64,000 nucleotides of DNA from Pseudomonadota bacterium (GCA_021849425.1 JAJZSY010000008.1:1-64000); one strand, 5' to 3'. Positions 1 to 10,695 are shown, numbered from the stretch's first letter. Notes: generated by a model not told the origin, from the letters alone. Program-made: numbers and translations.

Positions 1-114
1 GCCTTCTGCAGGCTCAAGGACTGGCGCGCCATCGCCACACGCTACGACAAAACCGCACGAAATTTCCTCGCAGGTATCTGCCTCGTCCTCGCCGTCACAT
101 CTTGGATCAGTTGA
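1..114 (+). mobile_element. IS5-family transposase, C-terminal fragment (cut by window edge)
   Basis: The first 37 codons, read from base 1 to a TGA at 112-114, encode the tail of a DDE transposase. The segment LKDWRAIATRYDKTARNFLA is the typical C-terminus of IS5/IS427-group transposases, containing the YREK-like region after the catalytic Glu. The rest lies outside the window, so intactness cannot be judged. The sequence just after the stop, GAGTCCAGAACC (113-124), probably belongs to the right terminal inverted repeat. The element therefore ends about 2 bases before the hairpin repeat that follows the sox genes. Confidence 0.85.
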
Positions 115-125
115 GTCCAGAACCT

Positions 126-229
126 AGAGCACTTTCCGATCCATCCGGATCGGATGCAGTGCTCTATGATAATGATATTCAGAGCATCTTTATCCGATCA
201 GATGATTCCATCTGATCGGATGATGCTCT
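126..229 (-). repeat. Two-hairpin intergenic repeat, copy A
   Basis: This 104-bp unit holds two hairpins. Hairpin 1 (126-165) has outer arms AGAGCACT/AGTGCTCT and inner arms CCGATCC/GGATCGG. Hairpin 2 (181-229) has outer arms AGAGCATC/GATGCTCT and inner 13-bp arms 192-204/209-221 around an ATTC loop, giving a 21-bp stem with a 3-base bulge. A 15-bp AT-rich linker separates them. A diverged copy lies at 23852-23952. The soxG stop codon (228-230) sits in the outer arm, so the element may also end transcription of the choline/sarcosine operon. The design recalls dispersed REP/RIME-like repeats of alphaproteobacteria. Confidence 0.85.
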
Positions 230-806
230 AGGCGCCGGGAAAGCATTGATCGGGATATTCTCGGCCGATGGTCGCGAGAAGGCCCCAGAGATAGGGGGCA
301 AATGAGCGCCAGACCTCGATGTGGAAGCGAGTATCAGCGGTGCGCCAGAGCACGATATCGGCCTTGCCGAACAGGGTGCGGGTGGCCATGCCGACGGGGA
401 AGGCGGCGAGGTCGAGATCGAGCGGGCAGAGGGCGTTGAGCATCGCCGTGCAGTCCGGCCCCTCGATCGAGACGCCGAGCTGGCGGTGGGAGATGTCGGC
501 CAGCGCGTAGTCGCGCGGCGTGAGAACCGCGGCGAGGGTGGCTTCGAACGCCTCCCAGGTGTCGGCGACCGGGGCGATGAGCAGGAATTCGTCCGGGCCG
601 AGGCGGATCGCGGTGCGGGAGCCGGACTCGGTGGCGCGGTTCATCCCGAGGGTGAGATCGACCTCCAGCGCCGCGCCGGCGGCCTCGATGGCCTCCGGTT
701 TCAGGCGCAGCGAGACGCGCGTGGCGCGCGGCATCTCGCGCATCCGGGAATCGCCGATGCGCCCGGCGAGCGGGGAGGCGAGGCGGGTCTGCATCAGGTC
801 AGCCAT
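228..806 (-). CDS. soxG: Sarcosine oxidase gamma subunit
   Basis: This is the 192-residue small subunit of heterotetrameric sarcosine oxidase, which converts sarcosine to glycine with formation of H2O2 and 5,10-methylene-tetrahydrofolate in the cytoplasm. It shows the family pattern of a GcvT-like fold, with SGSRTAIRLGPDEFLLIAP in the middle and DISHRQLGVSIEGP after it. ATG at 804-806 is preceded by a clear AAGGAGCC site and overlaps the soxA end by 8 bases, so the long upstream in-frame extension is not used. It is the last gene of the minus-strand sox block, and its stop lies inside the hairpin repeat. The gamma subunit is the least conserved, so the call leans partly on context. Confidence 0.93.
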   Translation of the reverse strand: MADLMQTRLASPLAGRIGDSRMREMPRATRVSLRLKPEAIEAAGAALEVDLTLGMNRATESGSRTAIRLGPDEFLLIAPVADTWEAFEATLAAVLTPRDYALADISHRQLGVSIEGPDCTAMLNALCPLDLDLAAFPVGMATRTLFGKADIVLWRTADTRFHIEVWRSFAPYLWGLLATIGREYPDQCFPGA

Positions 807-3795
807 CGAGCCTGGCTCCTTCACGATCGTAGAACACCGGATCGGTGAGGCGGACCGGGATCGCACGGTCCGAGAGTTTCACGTGAAACGTTTCGCCGAT
901 GCGGTCGCGCCCGCCGCGCACCAGAGCGAGGGCGATGGAGCGGCCGAGCGTTTCGCTCCAGTAGGCGGAGGTGACGTGGCCGAGAATCTCGGCGGGCGGC
1001 GGCCGGTCGGGGTCGGTGACGAGATGGGCGCCTTCCTCGAGCACGACATCGCCGGGCTCGGTGAACAGGCCGACGAGCTGCTTGCGCCCGGTCTGGCCGG
1101 CGAAGGCGGCGCGGTCGAGCGCGCGCTTGCCGACGAAATCGGGCTTCGCCTTGCCGATCGCCCAGGCGAGGCCGACATCGTCGGGCGTTGCCGTGCCGTC
1201 GGTTTCCTGGCCGACGATGATGTAGCCCTTCTCGGCGCGCAGCACGTGCATCGTCTCGGTGCCGTAGGCGGTGACGTCGTGCCGGCGGCCGGCATCGAAC
1301 ACCGCCTCCCAGACGGCGCGGCCGTAATCGGCGGGAACGTTGATCTCGAAGCCGAGCTCGCCGGTGAAGCTGACGCGGAACAGCCGGGCCGGGATGCCGG
1401 CGACGCGGCATTCGACCATGCTCATGTGCGGCATGGCGGCGCCGGAGATGTCCGCCCCCTCGACCAGCGGGGCGATCACGTCGCGGGCGCGGGGGCCCTG
1501 GACGGCGATGACCGCGTATTGCTCGGTGGTGGAGGTGAGCCAGACATCGAGTTCGGGGAACTCGGTCTGCAGGTAGTCCTCCATCATGGCGAGCACGCGC
1601 GGGGCGCCGCCGGTGGTGGTGGTAACGTGGAAGCGGGTGTCGGACAGGCGGCCGATGACGCCGTCGTCGATCACGAACCCGTCCTCGCGCAGCAGCACGC
1701 CGTAGCGCAGGCGGCCGGGTTTCAGCTTCGTCCAGGCGTTGACGTACATGCGGTTGAGGAATTCGGCGGCGTCCGGCCCCACGATCTCGATCTTGCCGAG
1801 GGTCGAGGCGTCGAAGATGCCGACGCTGGCGCGCACGGCGCGGCATTCGCGGGCGACGGCGCGGTGCATCGTCTCGCCCTCGCGCGGGAAGTAGCGGGCG
1901 CGCTTCCAAGTGCCGACATCCTCGAACATTGCGCCCTGTTCCTCCGCCCAGTCATGGATCGGGGTGTGACGCTCGGGCTCGAACAGCGCGCCGCGGGCGT
2001 AGCCGGCGAAATAGCCGAAGGGCACCGGCGTGTAGGGCATGCGGAAGGTGGTGGTGCCGATCTCGGGGATCGGGCGGCCGAGTTCGGCGGACATGATGCC
2101 GAGCGCGTTCATGTTGGAGAGCTTGCCCTGGTCGGTCGCCATGCCGTTGGTGGTGTAGCGCTTGACGTGCTCGACCGAGCGGAAGCCCTCGCGCAGGGCG
2201 AGCGAGATGTCCTTCGCGGTGACGTCGTTCTGGAAGTCGATGAAGGCGCGCACCGCGCCGGAGTTGCGGCCGTGCGGCGTGGCGCCGAGGAAGCCGCCGG
2301 TGGCGGCGGGGGCGTTGGCGACCGCGATCGCCATTGCGGGCGGGGCGGTGAAGCCGGCGGCGGTGGCGGCCGCCTCGCCGGCGGCGCGGCCGGAGGCGAG
2401 GGCGTCGGCCAGCGAGGTGGTGCCGGCGGCGGCACCGGCGGCGCGGCAGGCCTCGGCCGGCTCGCCGGGGATGAAGGCGTCGAGCGCGGGATCGAAGCGG
2501 AGCTTGCCGCGGCTCTGCGAGAAGAGATGCACGCTCGGGGTGAAGCCGCCGGACATCAGCACGAGGTCGCAGGAGAGGCGCTCGCCGGCACCGCCGTCGC
2601 GCCGCGCGATGGTGGCCGCGGTGACGCGCAGCCGCCCCTCGGTGCCGGTGAGGGTGCAGCCGGGGCGGATCGGCAGGCCGGCAGCACGCGCGGCCTCGAC
2701 CAGTTCGCCGGACGGATCGGGCCGGAGATCGGCGATCGCGGCGATGCGGGCGCCGGCGCGATGCAGGGCGAGGGCGGCGGCATAGGCGGAATCATGCGCG
2801 GTGAAGACGACGGCGTTGCGGCCCGGCAGCACGCCGTAGCGGGTGACGTAGGTGCGCGCGGCGTCGGCCAGCATGATGCCGGGGCGGTCGTTGTCGGGGA
2901 AGGCGAGGGGGCGCTCGATGGCGCCGGTGGCGATCACCACCTCGCGGGCGCGGACCTGCCAGAGCCGGCCGCGGGGCTGGGTGTCGTCGGGTTCGCCGAG
3001 ATGATCGGTGAGATCCTGGGCGAGGCCGATCATGTTGTGCGGGAAATAGCCGAAGGCGATGGTGCGCGGCAGGATGGTGACCTGGCCGGCGGCCTGCAGC
3101 CAGCTCAGCCGGGTGGCGAGGAAGCTGGCGACGTCGGCGCCGTCGAGCGTCGCGTCGGTCTCGGCCAGAAGGGCGCCACCGGGTTCGGCCTGTTCGTCGC
3201 ACAGGATCACCCGCGCGCCGGAGGAGGCGGCGGCCAGGGCGGCCTCGATGCCGGCGGGGCCGGCGCCGACCACCAGCACGTCGCAATGGGCGTAGCGCTG
3301 GGCGTAGCAGGCGGCGTCCGCGATCTCCGGGGCGCGGCCGAGGCCGGCCATGGCGCGGATGCGCGGCTCGAACACCCGTGTCCATGCCGTCTTCGGCCAC
3401 ATGAACGTCTTGTAGTAGAAACCGGCGGGGATGAATTTCCAGAACAGGTCGGTGAGGCCGCCGACGTCGCGTTCGAGCGAGGGGAAGCGGTTCTGGCTTT
3501 CGGCGACCAGGCCGTCATGCAGGACGACCTGGGTGGCGCGCAGGTTGGGAGTGTAGTGCCCCTCGTCGCGGCCGACGCCGACCAGGGCGTTCGGCTCCTC
3601 GGCGCCGGCGGTCAGGATGCCGCGCGGGCGGTGATACTTGAAGGAGCGGCCGACCAGATGGACGCCGTTGGCGAGCAGGGCGGAGGCCAGCGTGTCGCCC
3701 GGATGGCCGGCATAGGCGCGGCCGTCGAAGCGGAAGGCGAGGGTGCGGGAGCGGTCGATCCGCCCGCCCTCGGCAAGCCGGAAGCTCTGGCTCAT
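799..3795 (-). CDS. soxA: Sarcosine oxidase alpha subunit
   Basis: This 998-residue protein matches the usual length of the large subunit. The N-terminus carries a ferredoxin-like fold (about 15-100), followed by a dinucleotide-binding domain with GAGPAG at 177-182 for NAD+. The last 380 residues form an aminomethyltransferase (GcvT) domain that receives the methylene group onto tetrahydrofolate. Electrons pass between the FAD and FMN of the beta subunit. ATG at 3793-3795 is 1 base past the soxD stop region (4-base overlap), which shows translational coupling. The plus strand opposite holds a very long open frame that is only a GC-codon shadow. Confidence 0.97.
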   Translation of the reverse strand: MSQSFRLAEGGRIDRSRTLAFRFDGRAYAGHPGDTLASALLANGVHLVGRSFKYHRPRGILTAGAEEPNALVGVGRDEGHYTPNLRATQVVLHDGLVAESQNRFPSLERDVGGLTDLFWKFIPAGFYYKTFMWPKTAWTRVFEPRIRAMAGLGRAPEIADAACYAQRYAHCDVLVVGAGPAGIEAALAAASSGARVILCDEQAEPGGALLAETDATLDGADVASFLATRLSWLQAAGQVTILPRTIAFGYFPHNMIGLAQDLTDHLGEPDDTQPRGRLWQVRAREVVIATGAIERPLAFPDNDRPGIMLADAARTYVTRYGVLPGRNAVVFTAHDSAYAAALALHRAGARIAAIADLRPDPSGELVEAARAAGLPIRPGCTLTGTEGRLRVTAATIARRDGGAGERLSCDLVLMSGGFTPSVHLFSQSRGKLRFDPALDAFIPGEPAEACRAAGAAAGTTSLADALASGRAAGEAAATAAGFTAPPAMAIAVANAPAATGGFLGATPHGRNSGAVRAFIDFQNDVTAKDISLALREGFRSVEHVKRYTTNGMATDQGKLSNMNALGIMSAELGRPIPEIGTTTFRMPYTPVPFGYFAGYARGALFEPERHTPIHDWAEEQGAMFEDVGTWKRARYFPREGETMHRAVARECRAVRASVGIFDASTLGKIEIVGPDAAEFLNRMYVNAWTKLKPGRLRYGVLLREDGFVIDDGVIGRLSDTRFHVTTTTGGAPRVLAMMEDYLQTEFPELDVWLTSTTEQYAVIAVQGPRARDVIAPLVEGADISGAAMPHMSMVECRVAGIPARLFRVSFTGELGFEINVPADYGRAVWEAVFDAGRRHDVTAYGTETMHVLRAEKGYIIVGQETDGTATPDDVGLAWAIGKAKPDFVGKRALDRAAFAGQTGRKQLVGLFTEPGDVVLEEGAHLVTDPDRPPPAEILGHVTSAYWSETLGRSIALALVRGGRDRIGETFHVKLSDRAIPVRLTDPVFYDREGARLDG

Positions 3796-4046
3796 CGTGC
3801 GGCTCCGCGGTCGATCATGTCGGTATAGGTGTTGCGGCGGAGGTTGAAGAAGCGGCCGCAGCCATGGGCGTGGCGCCAGCGTTCCTCGAACTCGCCGCGG
3901 GCGTTGCGGCGGATGTAGAGATAGTCGGTCCACGAAGCGTCATCGACGGCGCGCGGGTCGGCGGCGCGGACGCGATGGGCCTCGCCGCCATAGGCGAACT
4001 CGATTTCCGGACGCTCGCCGCAATGCGGGCAGGGGATCAGCAGCAT
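3792..4046 (-). CDS. soxD: Sarcosine oxidase delta subunit
   Basis: This 84-residue zinc-binding subunit of sarcosine oxidase starts with MLLIPCPHCG, the first zinc-ligand pair, and has HGCGRFFN near residue 62, the other conserved Cys region. The length is typical of SoxD (85-110). The order soxB-soxD-soxA-soxG is the classical one, and this gene overlaps soxA by 4 bases. The longer open frame through this region is a shadow upstream of the ATG at 4044-4046. Confidence 0.96.
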   Translation of the reverse strand: MLLIPCPHCGERPEIEFAYGGEAHRVRAADPRAVDDASWTDYLYIRRNARGEFEERWRHAHGCGRFFNLRRNTYTDMIDRGAAR

Positions 4047-4057
4047 GGCGGGGCTCC

Positions 4058-5311
4058 TCAGTGCGCGACCGCGGCGGCGGCGGCCTCGTCGATCAGCCGC
4101 CCCTCGGCGAAGCGCTCGAGGCTGAAGGGGGCGTTGATCGGGTGCGGCTCGTCGCGGGCGATGGTGTGGGCGAAGAGATCGGCGGAGCCGGGCGTGGCCT
4201 TGAAGCCGCCGGTGCCCCAGCCGCAATTGACGTAAAGGCCGGGGATCGGCGTTTTGGCGATGATCGGCGAGCGGTCCGGCGTGACGTCGACGATGCCGCC
4301 CCAGTTGCGCAGCATGCGCATGCGGCGGAACATCGGGAACAGCTCGCAGATCGCCTCCAGCGTGTGCATCGAGATGTGCAGCGCGCCGCGCTGGCTGTAG
4401 GAGATGTAGGCATCGGTGCCGGCGCCGATGACCAGCTCGCCCTTGTCGGACTGGCTGATATACGCGTGGATCGTGTTCGACATGACGACGCAGGGAAAGC
4501 ACGGCTTCACCGGCTCGGAGACCAGCGCCTGCAGCGGGAAGCTTTCGAGCGGCATGCGCAGCCCGGCCATCGCCATCACCACCGAAGTATTGCCGGCGGC
4601 AACCACGCCGATGCGCCTGGTTGCAATCGCACCGCGCGTGGTCTGCACGCCGCTGACGCGGCCTGCGGCGTCGCGGTCGATGCCGGTGACCTCGCAGTTC
4701 TGGATGATGTCGACACCGATTGCGCTGGCGGCGCGGGCATAGCCCCAGGCGACGGCATCGTGCCGCGCCGTGCCGCCGCGCCGTTGCAGCGCGCCGCCGG
4801 TGACCGCATGGCGCATGCCGGGGGCGATGTTCAGCGGCGGGCAGAAGGCCTTCGCCTGTTCGGGGGTGAGCCATTCATTGTCGACGCCGTTGAGGCGGTT
4901 GGCGTGGACATGGCGGCGGAAGACCTGTTCGTCGTGCACGTTGTGGGCGAGCATCAGCACGCCGCGCTGCGAGAACATGACGTTGTAGTTCAGCTCGGCC
5001 GACAGGCCTTCCCAGAGTTTCAGCGCGTGATCGTAGAGCGCTGCACTCTCGTCGAACAGGTAGTTCGAGCGGATGATGGTGGTGTTGCGGCCGGTATTGC
5101 CGCCGCCGATCCAGCCTTTTTCCAGCACGGCGATGTTGCGCATGCCATGCTTGCGGGCGAGGTAGTAGGCGGTGCCGAGGCCGTGGCCGCCGCCGCCGAT
5201 GATGACCGCGTCATAGGCGGGTTTCGGGGCGGCGTCGCGCCACTGGGCCTGCCAGCCGGCCTGGCCGTCGAGCGCGCGCCTGATGAGGGCGAGGGCGGAA
5301 AAACGCTGCAT
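4058..5311 (-). CDS. soxB: Sarcosine oxidase beta subunit
   Basis: This 417-residue flavoprotein of the D-amino-acid-oxidase fold is the catalytic subunit that oxidises sarcosine. It has the FAD-binding GGGGHG at residues 39-44, then [17 protein letters not shown], and [16 protein letters not shown], where the conserved His of the family carries covalent FMN. The C-terminal [13 protein letters not shown] is also typical. It sits 122 bp downstream of betA and 11 bp upstream of soxD. The gap to betA is the largest inside the cassette, so a separate promoter for the sox block is possible, though no strong one is visible. Confidence 0.97.
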   Translation of the reverse strand: MQRFSALALIRRALDGQAGWQAQWRDAAPKPAYDAVIIGGGGHGLGTAYYLARKHGMRNIAVLEKGWIGGGNTGRNTTIIRSNYLFDESAALYDHALKLWEGLSAELNYNVMFSQRGVLMLAHNVHDEQVFRRHVHANRLNGVDNEWLTPEQAKAFCPPLNIAPGMRHAVTGGALQRRGGTARHDAVAWGYARAASAIGVDIIQNCEVTGIDRDAAGRVSGVQTTRGAIATRRIGVVAAGNTSVVMAMAGLRMPLESFPLQALVSEPVKPCFPCVVMSNTIHAYISQSDKGELVIGAGTDAYISYSQRGALHISMHTLEAICELFPMFRRMRMLRNWGGIVDVTPDRSPIIAKTPIPGLYVNCGWGTGGFKATPGSADLFAHTIARDEPHPINAPFSLERFAEGRLIDEAAAAAVAH

Positions 5312-5433
5312 TCGGAACTCCTGTCACGCCGACAATGCCATGCTGGAGCCGGGCGCACATCGCGCGATACGAAGCGGGAGTTGTATCGATGCGACATGCG
5401 GCTGATCATTTCCGCCGTGACGCGCGCCGGATT

Positions 5434-7092
5434 TCAGCGCTGGGCAGATTGCCAGTGTTCGGCGCGGTAGAACGGCGCGTTGCTCGGCGGCAGCGGATCG
5501 CGGCCGCGGATGTGATCGGCCGCCTTCTCGCCGATCATGATGGTGGGCGCGTTGAGATTGCCGTTGGTGATGCGCGGCATGATCGAGGAGTCGGCGACGC
5601 GCAGGCGTTCGACCCCGATGACGCGGGTTTCGGGATCGACCACCGCGAGCGGATCGGCGGCATCGCCCATGCGGCAGGTGCCGCTGGGGTGGTAGGCGCT
5701 TTCGACGGCGCCACGGATGAAGGCGTCGATATCGGCGTCGGCGGTGACGTCGGCGCCGGGGGCGATTTCGGCGCCGCGAAACGGGGCGAAAGCCTCCTGC
5801 GCGAAGATTTCGCGGGTGAGGCGCACGCAGGCGCGCATGTCCGCCCAGTCCTGCTTCTCGCTCATGTAGTTGAAGAAGATCCGCGGCTTGGTTGCGGGAT
5901 TGCGGTCGCGCAGGCGGACCCAGCCGCGGCTGTTCGAGCGCATCGGGCCGACATGGGCCTGGAAGCCGTGCTGGGTGGCGTGGGCGCGGCCATCGTAGCG
6001 GATGGCGACGGGGAGGAAGTGATACTGGATGTCGGGGTATTCGACGCCGGGGCGCGAGCGGATGAAGCCGCAGCTCTCGAAATGGTTGGTGGCGCCGAGA
6101 CCGTCGTGGAACAGCAGCCAGCGCAGGCCGATCATTGCCTTGGCGAGCGGGTTCATCGACGAATACAGCGTGATCGGCTGGGTGCAGGCGACCTGGAAGT
6201 AGAATTCGAGGTGGTCCTGCAGGTTTTCGCCCACACCGGGACGATCGGCCACGACGTCGATGCCCAGCGCGGCGAGCTCGGCGGCGGGGCCGATGCCGGA
6301 ACGCTTGAGCAGCTGCGGCGAGTTGATGGCGCCGGCGGCGACGATCACCTCGCGGCGGGCGCGGGCGACGGAGTCCTGCCCGAAGCGGCGATAGGCGATG
6401 CCGGTGGCCGCCCTGCCGGTGAAGACGATGTGCGAGACCAGGCTGCGCGCGTGGAGGGTGAGGTTGGGGCGGTTGCGGATCGGCCGGAGATAGGCGTTCG
6501 CGGTGCTCCAGCGGCGGCCGCGATGGACGGTCATGTCCATCCGGCCGAAGCCTTCCTGCTGGAAGCCGTTGACATCGTCGGTGACGGGGTAGCCGGCCTG
6601 GCGCCCGGCCTCGATGAAGGCGCGGTAGAGCGGGTTGGCGAGGCGGCCGTAGCTGGTGCGCAGCGGGCCGGAATCGCCGCGATAGGCGTCGCCGCCCTCG
6701 GCACGGGTTTCGGCGCGGCGGAAATAGGGCAGCACGTCGCGCCAGCCCCAGCCGCGCGCGCCCATTTCCTCCCAGTGCTCGAAATCCATCGCGTTGCCGC
6801 GGATGTAGACGAGGCCGTTGATCGAGGAGGAGCCGCCGAGCACCTTGCCGCGCGGCGTGTGCATCCGCCGCCCGCCGAGATGCGGCTCGGGCTCGCTGTG
6901 ATAGCCCCAGTCGTATTTCCTGGTGTTCATCGGGATCGACAGCGCGCTCGGCATCTGGATGAAGGGCGAGCGGTCGGAACCGCCGAATTCGAGCAGCAGT
7001 ACGGTGGTGTTGCCATCCTCGGTGAGGCGGTTCGCCATCGCGCAGCCTGCCGAGCCGGCGCCGACGATGATGTAGTCGTATTCGCTGGGCAT
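5434..7092 (-). CDS. betA: Choline dehydrogenase (GMC flavoprotein)
   Basis: This 552-residue GMC-family FAD enzyme oxidises choline to betaine aldehyde at the membrane face. GAGSAGC at residues 11-17 binds FAD. The GMC signature [20 protein letters not shown] follows near residue 83, and the C-terminal HPSGTCRMG carries the catalytic His. Length and motifs fit BetA. GMC alcohol dehydrogenases share these motifs, but the neighbours betB (14 bases upstream), the choline-type importer and sarcosine oxidase make choline the likely substrate. There is no betI repressor gene beside it, unlike enterobacterial bet operons. Confidence 0.92.
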   Translation of the reverse strand: MPSEYDYIIVGAGSAGCAMANRLTEDGNTTVLLLEFGGSDRSPFIQMPSALSIPMNTRKYDWGYHSEPEPHLGGRRMHTPRGKVLGGSSSINGLVYIRGNAMDFEHWEEMGARGWGWRDVLPYFRRAETRAEGGDAYRGDSGPLRTSYGRLANPLYRAFIEAGRQAGYPVTDDVNGFQQEGFGRMDMTVHRGRRWSTANAYLRPIRNRPNLTLHARSLVSHIVFTGRAATGIAYRRFGQDSVARARREVIVAAGAINSPQLLKRSGIGPAAELAALGIDVVADRPGVGENLQDHLEFYFQVACTQPITLYSSMNPLAKAMIGLRWLLFHDGLGATNHFESCGFIRSRPGVEYPDIQYHFLPVAIRYDGRAHATQHGFQAHVGPMRSNSRGWVRLRDRNPATKPRIFFNYMSEKQDWADMRACVRLTREIFAQEAFAPFRGAEIAPGADVTADADIDAFIRGAVESAYHPSGTCRMGDAADPLAVVDPETRVIGVERLRVADSSIMPRITNGNLNAPTIMIGEKAADHIRGRDPLPPSNAPFYRAEHWQSAQR

Positions 7093-7106
7093 GGTCTAAC
7101 GCCTCG

Positions 7107-8570
7107 TCAGTAAGGGGAGTCAACCGGCGCGAGGGCGACGTAGACGCTCTTGATCTCGGTATAGGCGTCGATCGCGGCGCGGCTGTTCTCACGGCCGTAG
7201 CCGGACTGCTTCATGCCGCCGAAGGGAAGCTCGATCGGGGTGATGTTGTAATGGTTTATCCAGCAGGTGCCGGCTTCGAGGCGGGCGACGAGCGTGTGGG
7301 CGCGGGCGAGGTCGCGGGTGAAGACGGCGGCGGCGAGGCCGTAGGGGGTGGCGTTGGCGCGGGCGATGGCGTCGTCCTCGTCGTCGAAGGCGAAGACCGA
7401 CATGACGGGGCCGAAGATTTCCTCGCGCGCGATCGTCATGCCATCGGCGCAGCCGGCGAAGATGGTGGGCTCGATGAAGGTGTTGCCGGCGGGCACGCCC
7501 TCGGTTCGACGCCCGCCGCCGCAGATCAGGCGCGCGCCCTCGCGCTTGCCGGCCTCGATGAAGCCCATGACGCGGTCGGCGTGTTCGGGCGAGATCAGCG
7601 CGCCGATCTCGGTGGCGGGATCGAGCGGATCGCCGATGACGAGGCGCTGCGCACGGGCGGCGAGGGTTTCGACGAAACGGTCGTGCACCGAGCGGTGGAC
7701 GAAGACGCGCGTGCCGTTTGAGCAGATTTCACCGGAGGAGTAGAAATTCGCCAGCATGGCGGCGGCGGCGGCACTGTCGAGATCGGCATCGGCGCAGACG
7801 ATGAGCGGGGATTTGCCGCCGAGTTCGAGCGTGACCCGCTTGAGGCTGGCGGCAGCCTCGGCCGCGACGGCCTTGCCGGTGGGAACCGAGCCGGTGAGCG
7901 AGATTTTCGCGACGTCCGGATGGCGGACAAGGGCGAGGCCGGTTTCGCCGAAGCCGTTGACGACGTTGAACAGGCCGTCCGGCAGACCGGCCTCGCGATA
8001 GATCGCGGCGAGTTCGAGGGCGGTCAGCGGCGTTTGCGGCGCGGGCTTGAAGATGACCGCATTGCCGCAGGCGAGGGCGGGGGCGGATTTCCAGCAGGCG
8101 ATCTGCAGCGGGTAGTTCCAGGCGCCGATCGCGGCGACCACGCCGAGCGGCTCGCGCCTGGTGTAGCCGAAGGCGCTCGGCCCGAGATCGACCGACTCGC
8201 CGGTGATCGAGGCGGCGATGCCGCCGAAATATTCGAGGCATTCGGCGCCGGAGATGACATCGACGACGCTGGTTTCGGCGATCGGGCGGCCGGTGTCGAG
8301 CGTTTCGGTGCGGGCGAGTTCATCGTTGCGTTCCCGCAATATGGATGCGGCGCGGTGCAGGATGCGCCCGCGCGCCGCGGCGGGCGTTGCGGCCCAGGCG
8401 CGCTGGGCCTCGCGCGCGGCGGCGACGGCGGCGGCGACGGTTTCGGCGTCGGCGATCTCGATCTCGGCCAGCACGCCGCCGGTGGCGGGGTTGCGGGTTT
8501 CGAACCGGGCGAGGCCGGCGCGCGACCTGGGGCCGCCGGCGATGAAGTTGCGGCGGGGTTCGCCTGTCAT
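7107..8570 (-). CDS. betB: Betaine aldehyde dehydrogenase
   Basis: This 487-residue NAD(P)+-dependent aldehyde dehydrogenase turns betaine aldehyde into glycine betaine. The catalytic Glu249 lies in LELGGKSP and the nucleophile Cys283 in [10 protein letters not shown]; both match BetB closely. Two further typical segments, [20 protein letters not shown] and [14 protein letters not shown], are present. ATG at 8568-8570 was chosen because the upstream in-frame extension is arginine/proline-rich shadow sequence. It lies 14 bases after the ABC ATPase gene and 14 bases before betA, so all are one transcription unit. Confidence 0.95.
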   Translation of the reverse strand: MTGEPRRNFIAGGPRSRAGLARFETRNPATGGVLAEIEIADAETVAAAVAAAREAQRAWAATPAAARGRILHRAASILRERNDELARTETLDTGRPIAETSVVDVISGAECLEYFGGIAASITGESVDLGPSAFGYTRREPLGVVAAIGAWNYPLQIACWKSAPALACGNAVIFKPAPQTPLTALELAAIYREAGLPDGLFNVVNGFGETGLALVRHPDVAKISLTGSVPTGKAVAAEAAASLKRVTLELGGKSPLIVCADADLDSAAAAAMLANFYSSGEICSNGTRVFVHRSVHDRFVETLAARAQRLVIGDPLDPATEIGALISPEHADRVMGFIEAGKREGARLICGGGRRTEGVPAGNTFIEPTIFAGCADGMTIAREEIFGPVMSVFAFDDEDDAIARANATPYGLAAAVFTRDLARAHTLVARLEAGTCWINHYNITPIELPFGGMKQSGYGRENSRAAIDAYTEIKSVYVALAPVDSPY

Positions 8571-8584
8571 GGCAGGGCTCCGGT

Positions 8585-9838
8585 TCAGCTGGTGGCGAGG
8601 ACGAGTGTCGGGGTCGCGTCGGTCATTGTGGCGCGGCCGGCGTGGGTGAGGGCGTCGAGCACCTCGTTGGCGCCGCACCAGCCGACGATGCGCCCGTCTT
8701 CGGCGACCAGCACGGGATGGCCGCTGCGCTGGCGCTGCTCGACGACATCCTTCAGCAGATGCGTGGTCTCGACGATGCCGACGGCACCTTCAGGGGTCGC
8801 GGTTTCGCCATCGACCGGATGCACGGCAATCGCCGCATTGTTGCAGGAAAGCCCGTCCAGCGTGCCGTCAGGGCGCAGCGAGAGGCGGTAGTGCGAACGA
8901 TCGTCGGTGAAGCTGAACTGGGCGCCCTGGACATCGTCCGCCGCATCGAGCGGGCGCATCAGCGAGGCGGCGCGGATCGCGGTGAGCGGGTTCATATGGC
9001 GGACGAATTCGGCGACGTAGTCGGTGGCAGGACGCAGCACGATGTCTTCCGGCGCACCGACCTGGATCACCTGGCCATCCTTCATGATCGCGATTCGGTT
9101 GCCGAGTTTCAGCGCCTCGTCGAGGTCGTGGGTAACGAAGATGATCGTCTTGTGCATGCTCTGTTGCAGGGAGAGCAGTTCGTCCTGCAACTTGTTGCGG
9201 ATGAGCGGATCGAGCGCGGAGAAGGGCTCGTCCATCAGCAGGATGTCGGGGTCGGTGACGAGGGCGCGGGCGAGGCCGACGCGCTGCTGCATGCCGCCGG
9301 ACAGCTCGTGCGCGTGCTTCTCGGCCCAGGGCAGCAGGCCGACCAGATCGAGCCAGCGATCGACCGTCTCGCGGGTTTCGGTCTCGCCGGTGCGGCGCAG
9401 TTCGAGGCCGAGTTCGACATTGCGGCGGACGGTGCGCCAGGGGAGCAGGGCGAATTGCTGGAACACCATCGAAACCGCGCGGTTGCGCAGGGAGCGCAGC
9501 GCGGCCGGGGCGGGGTTGGTCATGTCGATCGTCTGGTCGCCATGCCGGATCAGGATGCGGCCGCGCGAGATCTTGTTAAGGCCGTTCACTGCGCGCAGCA
9601 CGGTGGTCTTGCCGGAGCCGGACAGCCCCATGATGACGAAGATCTCGCCCTTCGCGATTTCGAGATTCACATCGGCGGCGCCGACGACGACGCCTGTCGT
9701 CTCGATGATGTCGGCGCGGGTATGGCCCTCATCGAGCATCGCGGCGGCACGGGCGAGCGGCGCCCGGGCGGCGCGCCCTTCCGCGGGCGGAAACAGGATG
9801 TCGACATGCTCGAAGCGGGCGGCGAATTCGGTGCTCAT
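8585..9838 (-). CDS. choV: Choline/quaternary-amine ABC importer, ATP-binding subunit
   Basis: This 417-residue ATPase is of the ProV/OpuAA/ChoV type. Walker [10 protein letters not shown] is at 71-79, the Q-loop is in [15 protein letters not shown], the signature is LSGGMQQR and Walker B is ILLMDEP. The C-terminal 110 residues form a CBS-like regulatory region, as in osmoprotectant importers. It overlaps the permease gene by 4 bases (ATGA). The compatible-solute family cannot fix the substrate alone; the bet and sox genes downstream favour choline over proline or betaine. Confidence 0.93.
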   Translation of the reverse strand: MSTEFAARFEHVDILFPPAEGRAARAPLARAAAMLDEGHTRADIIETTGVVVGAADVNLEIAKGEIFVIMGLSGSGKTTVLRAVNGLNKISRGRILIRHGDQTIDMTNPAPAALRSLRNRAVSMVFQQFALLPWRTVRRNVELGLELRRTGETETRETVDRWLDLVGLLPWAEKHAHELSGGMQQRVGLARALVTDPDILLMDEPFSALDPLIRNKLQDELLSLQQSMHKTIIFVTHDLDEALKLGNRIAIMKDGQVIQVGAPEDIVLRPATDYVAEFVRHMNPLTAIRAASLMRPLDAADDVQGAQFSFTDDRSHYRLSLRPDGTLDGLSCNNAAIAVHPVDGETATPEGAVGIVETTHLLKDVVEQRQRSGHPVLVAEDGRIVGWCGANEVLDALTHAGRATMTDATPTLVLATS

Positions 9839-10695
9839 GCGTTTTCGCGCTCCGGGCGGAACACGCGATCGAGAATGACCGCGAGGATGACGATGGCGAG
9901 GCCCGAGGTGAAGCCGCGGCCGATCTGCACGGTTTCCATGGCCTCGACCACCGGTTCGCCGAGCCCCCCGGCGCCGACCAGCGCGGCGATGACGACCATG
10001 GACAGGCTCAGCATGATCACCTGGGTAAGGCCCGCGAGAATGGTCGGCAGTGCCGCCGGAATCTCGACCTTCCAGAGCAACTCCCACGGCGAGGCGCCGA
10101 AGGCCTGCCCCGCCTCGATCAGCGGGCGCGGCACATTCGAGATGCCGACATAGGTCAGGCGCACCGGGGTGGGTGCGACGAACACGATGGTGGAGATGAG
10201 GCCGGGAACGCTGCCGAGGCCGAAGAGCACGAGGGTGGGGATCAGATAGACAAAGGTGGGCAGCGTCTGCATCAGGTCGAGCACCGGGCGCAGGATGCGG
10301 TAGAGCGTTGGATGGTGCGCCGTGGCGACGCCAAGGGGCACGCCAATCAGCATGCAGGCGAGGGTGGCGTAGGCGACGAGCGAGATCGTCTCCAGCGTGC
10401 GTTCCCAATAGCCCTGGTTGAGCACGAAGGCGAGGGCGAGCAGCACGAACAGCGCGAGCTTCCAGGATTTCTTGAAATACCAGGTCAGCCCCGCAAAGAG
10501 CACGATCAGGATGAGCGGAGACACCCAGTCCAGCGCGCCCGTCGTGTTATCGAGCAGGAACCCGAGCACGTCCGAAAGGATGTTGAAAAATCCCTGAAAG
10601 TTATCTTTCAGGGCGGTGATGGCCGCCGTCGCCCACGCCCCGAGAGGAATGGCGTGGTGGACGATCCAGTACTGCACGCTCTCGATCCCGTTCAT
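9835..10695 (-). CDS. choW: Choline/quaternary-amine ABC importer, permease subunit
   Basis: This 286-residue inner-membrane permease is of the ProW/ChoW family. It has about six membrane segments and the ABC permease coupling loop around LIEAGQAFGASPWELLWKVE. The segment ALVGAGGLGEPVVEA near the C-terminus is characteristic of quaternary-amine permeases. It lies between choX (61-bp gap) and choV (4-base overlap). A single permease gene implies a homodimeric membrane core. Confidence 0.94.
   Translation of the reverse strand: MNGIESVQYWIVHHAIPLGAWATAAITALKDNFQGFFNILSDVLGFLLDNTTGALDWVSPLILIVLFAGLTWYFKKSWKLALFVLLALAFVLNQGYWERTLETISLVAYATLACMLIGVPLGVATAHHPTLYRILRPVLDLMQTLPTFVYLIPTLVLFGLGSVPGLISTIVFVAPTPVRLTYVGISNVPRPLIEAGQAFGASPWELLWKVEIPAALPTILAGLTQVIMLSLSMVVIAALVGAGGLGEPVVEAMETVQIGRGFTSGLAIVILAVILDRVFRPERENA

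Noticed and set aside
520-3828. Plus-strand open frame of 1102 codons opposite soxA
   Set aside because: It lies wholly opposite a clear soxA/soxG pair and has Gly/Ala/Arg/Asp-rich low-complexity sequence with no domain; it is the usual shadow of high-GC codon bias.
5335-7113. Plus-strand open frame of 592 codons opposite betA
   Set aside because: betA on the other strand is unmistakable, and this frame has no domain or ribosome-binding site.
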